Assembly: GCA_038240295.1 (NCBI GenBank)
Contig: JBBSDW010000129.1
Span: 1-9,480 of the forward strand
Direction: 5' to 3'
Length of the DNA stretch: 9,480 nucleotides
Source: JABDDM01 sp038240295
GTDB lineage: Bacteria; Bacteroidota; Ignavibacteria; Palsa-1295
The notes below the pieces were generated by a model. It searched no databases, was not told the origin of the DNA, and was given only the letters and a program-made list of their open reading frames with translations. Numbering within the stretch: the first letter of the stretch is position 1; the number at the start of each line of letters is the position of its first letter. This document shows, piece by piece, positions 1 to 6,883 of the stretch. The translations under genes were made by a program, and so were the position numbers.

Positions 1-1
1 C

Positions 2-232
2 CAGACCCTTTACGTTGAGGACACATCACGACAGGCTGTTTCGCATGGCACGAATCGACAACTGGCTGTTACTCAGTGGCTAATACAACACACATCCTGT
101 GACATTGCGATGTTGCGAAGCGAATATGTACAGGGAAGGCTATCACAACTTCAATCCTGGCTTAACGACACCACCGTCGCGCTCGACACCACGCTTCCCT
201 CTATGCACGAACTCGCCTCGATTCGATCCTGA
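2..232 (+). CDS. 3' part of a secreted protein (partial, frame 2 segment)
   Basis: An open frame enters from the left edge and stops at the TGA at 230-232. The 76 residues are polar, probably helical, and resemble no family I recognise (they include QLQSWLNDTT and LPSMHELASI). The frame ends just where a different frame, encoding a T9SS sorting domain, takes over. I therefore read this as the body of the same gene, cut off by a one-base frame change near 220-230, and not as a natural C-terminus. The join would read ...HELASI then DSILNLHLGV or similar. The function is unknown. The upstream part lies outside the window. Confidence 0.55.
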   Translation, partial: QTLYVEDTSRQAVSHGTNRQLAVTQWLIQHTSCDIAMLRSEYVQGRLSQLQSWLNDTTVALDTTLPSMHELASIRS

Positions 233-543
233 ATCTGCATCTCGGCGTCCCACTCGCGAGATCGCCATTCGCAGGTGAACTTGCAACTTTCAAAGTTTCA
301 CAAAATCCTTTCACGACGCGGACCGCGTTGCGGTTCGATCTTGAGAGAGTGACCTATTTGAAAGCCGAAGTTTATGACGAACTCGGCAGGATGATCATAG
401 GCGATGGCTCGGGACATTCGTTTTATCCTGGAAAGCACCAAATCCCCATCGACTTCAGCGGGTTTGCATCGGGAGCGTACTATCTTCGAATCTCGCTCGG
501 CGATGGCAAGACTCGGACGATCAAGATGGTGAAGAAAGAGTAA
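220..543 (+). pseudogene. T9SS type A sorting domain, out of frame with its upstream gene
   Basis: Frame 1 is open from 166 to the TAA at 541-543. From about 283 it encodes a textbook T9SS C-terminal domain: VSQNPFTTRTALRF, then the strand AEVYDELGRMI, then FASGAYYLRIS and the basic end IKMVKKE. Such domains send proteins through the outer membrane by the type IX system and are never found alone, so it should be the tail of the gene in frame 2 upstream. Going from frame 2 to frame 1 needs one missing base near 220-230, and I see no slippery heptamer there. It is either a real inactivating deletion or an assembly error. The sorting domain itself looks intact and not decayed, which favours a recent change or an error. 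Confidence 0.75.
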
Positions 544-560
544 GCAGAAATCTGCGATAG

Positions 561-576
561 GTGCCCATCGGGGCAC
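561..576 (+). terminator. weak terminator-like hairpin after the T9SS gene
   Basis: GTGCCC (561-566) pairs with GGGCAC (571-576) around the four-base loop ATCG, 17 bases after the TAA. It is followed by TTATT, not by a real T-run, so it may only weakly terminate or protect the 3' end. Confidence 0.4.
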
Positions 577-725
577 TTATTGCGTGCCATTTGCGTTTAC
601 ATCTCAGCCTAAACTCCTCAATCGCAGACATGGCGCATGTTCTTCTCTTATAACCATTGTACTTCTCAGTGTTGAGTGTTTTCCTACCTCGACTCTTGTG
701 GTTACTATTCCAGGAGAAGAGAAGT

Positions 726-755
726 ATGAATAAAGTTTATACACACACGGGCTGA
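726..755 (+). other. micro-ORF with strong RBS, possible start of a broken small gene
   Basis: AGGAG at 712-716 sits nine bases before an ATG at 726, a better ribosome site than most genes in this window have. The frame reads only nine residues (MNKVYTHTG) to a TGA. The reading passes through a short (AC)4 tract at 741-748. If one AC unit is removed, translation continues as MNKVYTHGLTLTNWAVLAGF and on through a hydrophobic, membrane-span-like stretch to about 837, where the palindromic repeat at 840 begins. This suggests a small membrane peptide gene that has lost its frame, or chance. No product can be named. Confidence 0.25.
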
Positions 756-839
756 CTCTTACAAATTGGGCTGTTTTGGCGGGTTTCGGGATTCAGATGT
801 TCGCTGGGTTGAGTGGATTGGCTTTATTGAATTCCGGTG

Positions 840-857
840 GTCGGGTTGAAACCCGAC
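840..857. repeat. perfect 18-base palindrome, REP-like
   Basis: GTCGGGTT (840-847) and AACCCGAC (850-857) form an 8 bp stem around GA. It has no T-run and is about 30 bases from the real terminator, so it is a separate element. The form, a self-complementary GC-rich core in an intergenic region, is like dispersed extragenic palindromes. Only one copy is visible here. Confidence 0.5.
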
Positions 858-887
858 TTACATTTGGACGAGATTCCGCTCATCCTC

Positions 888-917
888 AAAAAAAAGGGCA
901 CCGCTTGCGCAGTGCCC
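888..917 (-). terminator. Rho-independent terminator for the minus-strand membrane protein gene
   Basis: On the minus strand GGGCAC (912-917) pairs with GTGCCC (896-901). After one mismatch an inner GC/GC pair closes a TTGC loop, and the stem is followed directly by eight T (complement of A888-895). It lies about 80 bases after the stop of the gene at 997. This is the clearest terminator in the window. Confidence 0.85.
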
Positions 918-996
918 CAATCTCTTTGGAGTCCGTAATAACCAAAGAGTGGATTAAACGGATTAAGCTTTTTAGAGCTTACGTTCTTTGCGGCGG

Positions 997-1470
997 TTAT
1001 ACTTCAGCCGCCAAATCATCTACCGCGTCATGCGCGGAATCGAAGAGATCGCCGATCGGCTCTGTAACCGGTCGCGCGAAATCGCGGACGGATTCGATCT
1101 GCGAAAGCGCATAGACGGCTGCACCAACGGCCACAATTCCAAGCGTCATCTTGATCCAAGTCGGTACGAGCGGCTTAGGATTGATGAACTCGCGAACTGC
1201 GGCGCGAATGCGCTTCTCTGCCGGACGCACGATGTTCTTGTTGGCCTGCTTCAAAAAGCGCTCGCTTTCGCGGAGTGCGCTTGCCGCAGTCGTTTCGACA
1301 GCGCGGCGCGTCTGGCGAAGTGCCTTATCGACATCGACGCCATGATATTCGGCCTCGCGTTTCAAGCCCTCAAAACCCTTGCGAACAGCTACGGCACCGC
1401 GCTGCAGATCCTGCACGCCACAGCTTAATGCCTCGAGCACGTTGGTAATATTCAGTTCTTTGGTTGCCAT
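997..1470 (-). CDS. small single-span membrane protein, unknown function
   Basis: This is a 157-residue protein from the ATG at 1470, chosen because GGAGAA lies six bases upstream. An in-frame ATG at 1497 would add nine residues with no RBS. Residues 1-95 are charged and strongly helical, rich in Ala, Arg, Glu and Lys (for example DKALRQTRRAVETTAASALR). One hydrophobic span follows at about 103-122 (PTWIKMTLGIVAVGAAVYAL), then an acidic C-terminal tail ending DDLAAEV. The layout, an amphipathic helix plus one membrane span, is like small ElaB/DUF883 or YtxH-type envelope or stress proteins, but I see no signature that assigns it to either. It stands alone, with its own terminator, and is transcribed away from ppa. 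Confidence 0.8.
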   Translation of the reverse strand: MATKELNITNVLEALSCGVQDLQRGAVAVRKGFEGLKREAEYHGVDVDKALRQTRRAVETTAASALRESERFLKQANKNIVRPAEKRIRAAVREFINPKPLVPTWIKMTLGIVAVGAAVYALSQIESVRDFARPVTEPIGDLFDSAHDAVDDLAAEV

Positions 1471-1476
1471 GATATG

Positions 1477-1482
1477 TTCTCC
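1477..1482 (-). promoter_or_regulatory. ribosome binding site that fixes the start at 1470
   Basis: The minus strand reads TGGAGAACATATC then ATG. The GGAGAA core is spaced six bases from the start, while the alternative ATG at 1497 has no purine-rich site at that distance. Confidence 0.7.
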
Positions 1483-1655
1483 ACAATCATTATTCATTTC
1501 CGGTATCTTCGGCAGTGTGAAGAGAATTCCGGACTTTTAGTGTTGAAGCCAACGCGACGGTTGATCCGGCGCCTGGGGGCTTCTATTTCTCTCAGTAAAC
1601 GCAACTACTGTGCCATACGCATCGCAGTTCTAAATCAGCCAAAACAGCTCAATTC

Positions 1656-2183
1656 GTGCAAAATCTTAAGAATCTGCCAATCGGCGAAAAGTCGCCGGAA
1701 ATCGTAAATGCCGTCATCGAAATCCCAAGGGGCTCTCGCAACAAGATCGAATACGACCCCGAGCTTGGGATCTTCAAACTCGACCGCGTACTCTTCTCGG
1801 CGGTCCACTATCCCGTCGCCTATGGCTTTATCCCGGGCACGCTGGGCGGCGACGGCGATCCGCTCGATGTACTCGTCTTTTGCGACCAGCCGCTCGAGAC
1901 CGGCATCATGGTTCGCGTCTACCCGATCGGCGGGTTGGAAATGCACGACGACAAAGGTCACGACCTGAAGATCGTCGGTGTCGCGTATGACGACCCCATG
2001 GTCAACCACGTAAAAGAGGTAAGCGAGCTGCAGGACCATCGCCGGCTGGAGATCGAATATTTCTTCGACACCTACAAAGACCTCGAACGAAAAGAAGTGC
2101 ACGTAGGCCACTGGTTCGATGCCAAAGAAGCGAGAGCGCTGATCGAAAAAGGAGTCGAGGCATTCAAGCACGGGAAGACTTGA
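1656..2183 (+). CDS. ppa: inorganic pyrophosphatase, class I soluble
   Basis: This cytoplasmic enzyme hydrolyses pyrophosphate to two phosphates and so pulls biosynthetic reactions such as tRNA charging and nucleic acid synthesis forward. The 175 residues match the usual bacterial family I size. Active-site positions are present: E22, K30 and E32 in the IEIPRGSRNKIEYD block, R44, Y52, Y56, the metal-binding signature D66-G-D68-P-L-D71-V, then D98, D103 and K105, and Y140-K141 near the end. The start is a GTG at 1656. No ATG, GTG or TTG lies between it and the in-frame TAA at 1596, and the N-terminus fits the family. There is no clear Shine-Dalgarno. The gene appears monocistronic, divergent from the membrane protein and convergent with the glycoside hydrolase. 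Confidence 0.97.
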   Translation: MQNLKNLPIGEKSPEIVNAVIEIPRGSRNKIEYDPELGIFKLDRVLFSAVHYPVAYGFIPGTLGGDGDPLDVLVFCDQPLETGIMVRVYPIGGLEMHDDKGHDLKIVGVAYDDPMVNHVKEVSELQDHRRLEIEYFFDTYKDLERKEVHVGHWFDAKEARALIEKGVEAFKHGKT

Positions 2184-2187
2184 TGTT

Positions 2188-2211
2188 GTTGGGGGTCAGC
2201 CGTCACCCAAC
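2188..2211 (+). terminator. weak hairpin just after ppa
   Basis: GTTGGG (2188-2193) pairs with CCCAAC (2206-2211) over a 12-base loop, starting four bases after the ppa stop. No T-run follows, so intrinsic termination is doubtful. Confidence 0.3.
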
Positions 2212-2224
2212 GCCCTACAAAAAT

Positions 2225-2400
2225 TCAAGTGTCATTGCTAGCGAAGTTTGTTTTGTCCCCAGCAAAACAAACGGAGCGAAGCAATCTTTACGCTCGTGGG
2301 GCAATCGCTTGCAATTCGAATTATCGTGGCAAGAGCCAGCAGATTGCTTCGTCGATTGATTCGCTTTGCGAATCAATCCTACTCGCAATGACCTTGCCCG
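2225..2400. repeat. intergenic hairpin-rich repeat, copy 1
   Basis: This is the first of two direct copies (offset 222 bases) that fill most of the gene-free 2184-2666 region between convergent genes. The ends are near-perfect inverted repeats: GTCATTGCTAG (2231-2241) and CTCGCAATGAC (2382-2392). Inside are three further self-complementary pairs. GTTTGTTTTG and CAAAACAAAC surround TCCCCAG. GAAGCAATCT (2278-2287) matches AGATTGCTTC (2341-2350). GATTGATTCGC (2354-2364) and GCGAATCAATC (2368-2378) close a TTT loop. The GTCATTGCGAG...GAAGCAATC wording resembles a dispersed repeat I have seen in many unrelated bacterial genomes (from memory). No transposase or protein is encoded, so it may be a MITE-like or structured-RNA element. 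Confidence 0.85.
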
Positions 2401-2446
2401 CAATGACCCTTCCCTAAAATGTGCTTCTCACAATGCGCTTCAACAG

Positions 2447-2621
2447 TCAAGTGTCATTGCGAGCGAAGTTTGCTTTGTGCCCAGCAAAACAAACGGAGCG
2501 AAGCAATCTTTAGGCTGTGGGGTAGTCACTTGCAGTGCGAATCATCGTGGCAAAAGCCAGCAGATTGCTTCGTCGGTTGATTCGCTTTGCGAATCAATCC
2601 TCCTCGCAATGACCTTACCCG
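2447..2621. repeat. intergenic hairpin-rich repeat, copy 2
   Basis: The second copy differs from copy 1 by about 20 substitutions and one single-base indel (the G/C-rich patch after AATCTTTA). The terminal inverted repeats here are perfect: GTCATTGCGAG (2453-2463) and CTCGCAATGAC (2603-2613). GAAGCAATCT (2500-2509) again pairs with AGATTGCTTC (2562-2571), and TTGATTCGC (2577-2585) with GCGAATCAA (2589-2597). The T/C change in the GTTTGCTTTG arm breaks one pair of the first small stem. The 46-base spacer between copies begins with a repeat of CGCAATGACC (the copy 1 end, again at 2399-2408). Open frames across these copies are by-products of the repeat. Confidence 0.85.
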
Positions 2622-2666
2622 GGGACGAGCATGCGTGGCTGTGACCGTGCCGTCTGTGTAGCCTAT

Positions 2667-4850
2667 TTACCGAACGATCATAAGCTTCTCGCTGCCGATG
2701 AGCTTCCCTTCTTCGTGGAGAATAACCGAATATTCGCCGTCGATCAGGCGCCTGACATCGATCTTCTCGCCCTTCATTGCATTACCAGCGAGGGCGAGTG
2801 CGCCTGTAACCGAATAGATCTCGTAGGCGACGAGCGGATGGGATCCCTTCCACGCTACAGTAAGAAAATCTCTCGCGGGATCTGGCGAGAGCTTGATTTC
2901 CTTGCTGAGCGATGTCGATGGTTCAACCCCAGATTTTGCGACAGCCACGGCCGTGATGGCAATGTTCTCCCATGCGAGAGAATTCAATTGAACGAGCGAG
3001 AGCATCGTAATCTGCACGCCGGTGTCCTTCGGAGCATAGCGAATCGTCAGCGTCTCAGAATCACCGGCAGCAATGATAAACGGAAAGCTTGGGCCCGAGA
3101 GCGTAAAGTTATTCGAAGGATCATTCGAGAAGAGCGCTCTTGTGATCGTGATAATGTCGGTGCCGGTATTTTTCAACCCGATTGATCGCGTGGCCGCGCC
3201 ATTGACGGGTGCGCTCACAACCGACATTGTGCGCGGCGTCACGTTTAACCGGAAGTTCGAATCGACGAGAAGGCTATCTGCCTTCAATCCTACAAGAAGA
3301 GCGATGTCCGTTTTGAACGGCGGCGCTGTCACGGAGGTGAGCGAGGGAGTGATCGGGATGCGCTGCAAAATATCGCCTGTGTGCACGTCATACCAGTCAG
3401 CTTCGCCGCCTATTGCATTACCGGCAAGCTGCACCGAAATGTTTGTGTTGATCGCGTTGATATCTTTATCGTTGCGGATGTAGCAGGCCATCTGATCGTT
3501 TCCGAGACTTAGCATCCGCCAGATGTTGCAATTTCCGTTTGTCATTTTGGCCGAAGTGACTTGGTTAGGCTTGAGCGCCTTCGCAAAATTCTCAAGAACA
3601 TGGGCGTAGCGGCGCTCTTCCCAGCCAAGATATTCGTTGCATGGGCAATCTTTTGCGAACGACGTGTTCCAGAAGATGAGGGTTGCAGCGTTCATCATGG
3701 CCGACCAGATCCGTCCGCGCATTCTGATCGCCGAAAGCGAATCCCATGTTGCGCCTTCGCCCTGTTCGCCGAAAATGACCGGCTTATTCACCCCCGCATA
3801 TTTTGCGATCTGGTCGGCGGTTGTCTGATCGGAAGTGCGGACATCCTCACGGCCGTACCAATGCGGCGAAATGATGTCGATCGCCGGATGATTCGGCTGT
3901 TCCCAGCTCATCGAAACCGCATGGTGATACGGGTCGTGCGTGTGAATGTACCCGGCAACCTCGGAGATCCAGAGGCTATCGGGTGTAGACTCATTCGTTA
4001 ATTCCCAGAAATCAACGAGCGGACCATACCGATCGATGCAAAACTGAGCGTAACGCTCGACAGCAGCCATCGACTTTGCATCCGACGAAGAGCCAACCGG
4101 ACTTGCGAGAATGGTCATGTAGATCCGAAAGCCATGCTGGCGAAGCGCGTAGAATAGCGTGTCGGTCCACCGCGAGTGGAGCGTATCGAAATTATTGCCG
4201 GAGGCGGAGATCGTACGCACCATGGAATATGCGCAATTGCCATCGCTATAACGATAGAGATTGAATCCGCCAACATCACCGTAGGCCGTGAGATATTGAG
4301 CGTAGGGCAGCACCCAGCCGTTCGTGTTATCAATGCCGGCGGTTCGGAAGCCTCCATCGATATAACCGTACTCGAGGATCGAATCGCGAGCGGCATACAT
4401 GCAATCGCCGAAGCCCAGACCCGTGTAGAGTTTGCCGGTCTCTGCATATTGCCAGCGATGACCGGCATTAATCGTGTTCAGTCGGATGAAGCCCGGCTCA
4501 TTCGATTTTAGGCAGGTGAAAGAACCTTGAACAGTACTCGTTGCAGCGCCATGCTTGATCGTCGCGGTGTATTGCCACTCCCCTACCTGCGATGGCGCAT
4601 AGCGGATCATCCAGAGGTTCGTCGAGTGATAGAATCCACCGATGGTAACGCTCGAACCATCGGGCGCACTGAGGACTGCGGTGATCGTGACATCGTCCCA
4701 AACATTCGCAACGCCTTGCTGCGAGTAAGGGATCGGTATGCTGATCGCCTGATATTTCAAGACCGAAAGCTCCGATGCAGAAGCAAATCCTGGGTTCAAC
4801 AGACCAGCTAATGCGAGCAACGCAAAAGACACAGCAATTGAATTACGCAT
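2667..4850 (-). CDS. secreted DUF5060 / TIM-barrel glycoside hydrolase with T9SS sorting domain
   Basis: The 727-residue protein probably hydrolyses a polysaccharide outside the cell. Domains: signal peptide 1-26 (MRNSIAVSFALLALAG..FASAS); a DUF5060-type beta-sandwich at about 27-113 (WDDVTITAVLSAPDG, YHSTNLWMIRYAPSQVGEW); a clan GH-A-like (beta/alpha)8 barrel at about 120-430; a short beta domain; an ASH-like beta-sandwich at about 527-626; and a T9SS type A tail at 652-727 (KLSPDPARDFLTVAW ... LMIVR). WELTNE places the likely acid/base at E287 and VIFGEQG the nucleophile at E362. The exact GH family and substrate are not clear. An in-frame ATG at 4892 overlaps the upstream stop as ATGA, but it would put 14 non-signal residues (with CCC) before the signal peptide, so I chose 4850. 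The gene follows the copper-barrel gene by 38 bases and is probably cotranscribed. Confidence 0.85.
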   Translation of the reverse strand: MRNSIAVSFALLALAGLLNPGFASASELSVLKYQAISIPIPYSQQGVANVWDDVTITAVLSAPDGSSVTIGGFYHSTNLWMIRYAPSQVGEWQYTATIKHGAATSTVQGSFTCLKSNEPGFIRLNTINAGHRWQYAETGKLYTGLGFGDCMYAARDSILEYGYIDGGFRTAGIDNTNGWVLPYAQYLTAYGDVGGFNLYRYSDGNCAYSMVRTISASGNNFDTLHSRWTDTLFYALRQHGFRIYMTILASPVGSSSDAKSMAAVERYAQFCIDRYGPLVDFWELTNESTPDSLWISEVAGYIHTHDPYHHAVSMSWEQPNHPAIDIISPHWYGREDVRTSDQTTADQIAKYAGVNKPVIFGEQGEGATWDSLSAIRMRGRIWSAMMNAATLIFWNTSFAKDCPCNEYLGWEERRYAHVLENFAKALKPNQVTSAKMTNGNCNIWRMLSLGNDQMACYIRNDKDINAINTNISVQLAGNAIGGEADWYDVHTGDILQRIPITPSLTSVTAPPFKTDIALLVGLKADSLLVDSNFRLNVTPRTMSVVSAPVNGAATRSIGLKNTGTDIITITRALFSNDPSNNFTLSGPSFPFIIAAGDSETLTIRYAPKDTGVQITMLSLVQLNSLAWENIAITAVAVAKSGVEPSTSLSKEIKLSPDPARDFLTVAWKGSHPLVAYEIYSVTGALALAGNAMKGEKIDVRRLIDGEYSVILHEEGKLIGSEKLMIVR

Positions 4851-4888
4851 AAAGATTCCATCACAACAACACAACTCTCCTATCGCGC

Positions 4889-6763
4889 TCACTCTGAGCG
4901 CGAAGGATGGATTGATAGATAAACTTCTGCTGACGTTGGATGTTCCGTGTAGAGCGACACCAACGACGAAGGCACAAAATAATACGAACCTTGCACACCA
5001 AGATCCACATCGAGTTCGGAAAAACTGAAAAGACTACGCGACAGCCCTATCGAAAGATATTTGATGGGATTGATCGCCTCTGGATTCGCCACAATGTTTA
5101 GCTCCGCGTTGTTCTTTTCAACATACTCCGCTCTACTATGAACACCCCAACCGGAAAATCGATACTCGCTCTCGATCAGGAACGACTCGAGTACGGCTCC
5201 GCCGATGTCGTGATTCTGCCCCCAGGCCGCAGTGCTCGACCACCAATCTTCGCTGCCAAACTTCTTTGTATAGATGGCTGAGGCGGTTGAACGAATCACA
5301 TCGACCCCATCGCCTTCCGGATCTTTGAGCGATCCGATCGAAGCCTGCAACGCCCAGTTATCGGTAGGGTTGAACGACAACCTTCCACTATACGAATTGA
5401 GCATCAACTTATCGAACGAATACCGAAATTCATCCGGCTCCCTGCCATTGAAATATGACCCTTCAAGTTTCCACGGGCCTGACGAAACGCCGGCGGTTAC
5501 GACACCAAATGCAATGTGTGTCGCATCCATCCAGTGATGACTGAGCGGAGCATCGGGATTCATCATCGCACTCGTACGGTGCATGAAAACTGGCGGACCG
5601 AGCGCCGGCTCCCCAGGATATCCAGCATAGATGAACGCGCCCATATCGTTACCGAAACGATGACTGTAGGCAACAGCGATCTCGGCGATTAGGTCATGCG
5701 GATGTTGAATGTCGACGAGCTTTTGTCCATGATAGGATTCGCCGGTTTGCAGAAGCAACGGGTATCCTTTCAATCCTTCGGTAAGTGGATCGAGACTTGT
5801 CATGAGGAGGAAGCTGAACCTGCCATCGGTACCAACCGCGTGGTGCAGCATGAACATCTCCATATTTGGCGCATCGAATTTATCTCCGCCGCGCGGGCCG
5901 CCCTGATGATCGAATCTTGGCATGATCTCGCCATGCAGCATGAGCATCCAATTATTGAAGTGGCTCATGTACATGTACGTTGGTGTCGCGGCCGGCATCC
6001 AGCTTGTGCCGGAGCCTTCCTGCGCCATCGGGACGGTTAAGAGGATGCCAGCCATCGGATGATTCATCTGCATCGAGCCCATGCCGTGCGAAGAAGGCTT
6101 TGTACTTCCCATGTCCATTCCCGGCATCGAAGACATATCGCCGGCTGACGGAGTCGCGGTCATTGTGGAATCGATCGTTCCTTGAGCAGGCATTTGCGGT
6201 GCATATCCAACCGTGATGACGCCCTGCATTCCGCCAGCAGCATGACCACGTACGCTGCAGAAATATTTGTAATTCCCGGCGGCAATTGCAGTCAGAGTGA
6301 ACTCCTCTGCCGAAAACTTTTCGTCGCTCGAAGGTGGCAATCGCCGCGCGCCGACTGAACCAAGCGTGTCGGGAAGCGCAGCGCTGCCGAAACGAAGATC
6401 GTGATGCATGTCATCATCGACATTCGCGAAGATCACATGGATCGTTGCACCGGGCTTCACGATTACTTGCGGATTGCGCAAACCTTCGATACGATAGGAA
6501 AGCATATCGTCCGATGGTCCGGAACGGACAACAAGCCGTCCGCCATCAGCGACGTAGACGATGCCATTTTTTTGAATCATCGCGGCCGAAGACTCTTTAT
6601 CAAGTCTGTCGAGATCTGCTTCGGAATATTGAACAACGGGAGACCGCTTTACCACAAATGGCACGAGAGTATCCATGTGCATTCCGTCCATCGTCTGCGC
6701 CGGAACATTGCCAGTGACTAAAACAAAGAGCAGGCATGCTCCACAAATAACCAGGGATCGCAT
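4889..6763 (-). CDS. cupredoxin - Met/His linker - outer-membrane beta-barrel fusion protein
   Basis: The 624 residues start with a signal peptide (1-22, cut near VPA-Q) and a MDGMHM patch. A cupredoxin domain spans about 70-187. Its type 1 copper ligands appear as H121 (in DDDMHHDLRF) and C169-x4-H174-x4-M179 (YFCSVRGHAAGGM). A linker at 201-237 holds nine Met and two His in 37 residues. The rest, about 240-624, is rich in alternating, aromatic strands with motifs such as DIQHPHDL, GYPGEPALGPP, SHHWMDATHIAFG and FNGREPDEFR. I recall these from a conserved family of putative outer-membrane proteins in metal-resistance neighbourhoods whose function is not established. The expected place is the outer membrane, with the copper domain in the periplasm. 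It lies 120 bases after a Cys-rich exported peptide on the same strand. Copper binding is a family-based inference; transport or oxidation is a guess. Confidence 0.8.
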   Translation of the reverse strand: MRSLVICGACLLFVLVTGNVPAQTMDGMHMDTLVPFVVKRSPVVQYSEADLDRLDKESSAAMIQKNGIVYVADGGRLVVRSGPSDDMLSYRIEGLRNPQVIVKPGATIHVIFANVDDDMHHDLRFGSAALPDTLGSVGARRLPPSSDEKFSAEEFTLTAIAAGNYKYFCSVRGHAAGGMQGVITVGYAPQMPAQGTIDSTMTATPSAGDMSSMPGMDMGSTKPSSHGMGSMQMNHPMAGILLTVPMAQEGSGTSWMPAATPTYMYMSHFNNWMLMLHGEIMPRFDHQGGPRGGDKFDAPNMEMFMLHHAVGTDGRFSFLLMTSLDPLTEGLKGYPLLLQTGESYHGQKLVDIQHPHDLIAEIAVAYSHRFGNDMGAFIYAGYPGEPALGPPVFMHRTSAMMNPDAPLSHHWMDATHIAFGVVTAGVSSGPWKLEGSYFNGREPDEFRYSFDKLMLNSYSGRLSFNPTDNWALQASIGSLKDPEGDGVDVIRSTASAIYTKKFGSEDWWSSTAAWGQNHDIGGAVLESFLIESEYRFSGWGVHSRAEYVEKNNAELNIVANPEAINPIKYLSIGLSRSLFSFSELDVDLGVQGSYYFVPSSLVSLYTEHPTSAEVYLSIHPSRSE

Positions 6764-6809
6764 AGCTAAAGTAATGTTTAGAGAATGAATGTCGACTATT
6801 CCCGCAGTT

Positions 6810-6848
6810 AATGCCTGAGGTTAAGTCATGAACTAAGCCGCAGGCATT
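6810..6848. promoter_or_regulatory. inverted repeat in the leader of the copper-barrel gene
   Basis: AATGCCTG (6810-6817) and CAGGCATT (6841-6848) are perfect 8-base arms. After one mismatch GG (6819-6820) and CC (6838-6839) extend the pairing over an 17-base loop. It lies in the 120-base gap between the Cys-rich peptide gene and the copper-barrel gene. No T-run follows on the minus strand, so a protein-binding or RNA stem role is more likely than termination. It does not match the CueR, CopY or CsoR operators I know. Confidence 0.4.
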
Positions 6849-6883
6849 GCGCCTACATTTTGGGGCGGAAGGAATCGGAGTCT

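Larger units (their letters stand above)
544..996. other. gene-poor intergenic stretch
   Basis: No convincing full-length gene lies here between the T9SS tail and the minus-strand gene ending at 997. It holds a weak hairpin after the first gene, a nine-codon ORF with a good RBS at 726, an 18-base palindrome at 840-857 and a strong minus-strand terminator at 888-917. Longer open frames running through it cross the terminator and the antisense of the next gene, so I do not treat them as coding. Confidence 0.6.

Noticed and set aside
776..1114. Plus-strand open frame from a TTG
   Set aside because: It runs through the palindrome, the terminator and the antisense of the membrane gene. Only its first part may be a remnant, treated with the 726 micro-ORF.
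988..1428. Plus-strand open frame of 146 codons
   Set aside because: Antisense to the minus-strand membrane protein, which has a proper RBS, a membrane span and its own terminator. The plus reading has no recognisable domain.
1561..1589. TTGATC, 17 bases, TATTTC as a ppa promoter
   Set aside because: The -10 matches the consensus in only three of six positions, so it is too weak to call.
1635..2171. Minus-strand open frame of 178 codons
   Set aside because: Fully antisense to ppa, whose active-site residues are all present.
2225..2621. Possible CRISPR array
   Set aside because: Only two long units, each about 175 bp with internal inverted repeats. There are no short regular repeats with unique spacers and no cas genes.
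2229..2644. Short open frames over the intergenic repeats
   Set aside because: The encoded peptides repeat because the DNA repeats. They have no credible start signals and no domain.
2631..3185. Plus-strand open frames opposite the glycoside hydrolase and copper-barrel genes
   Set aside because: Shadows of the long minus-strand genes, without signal peptides, domains or ribosome sites of their own.
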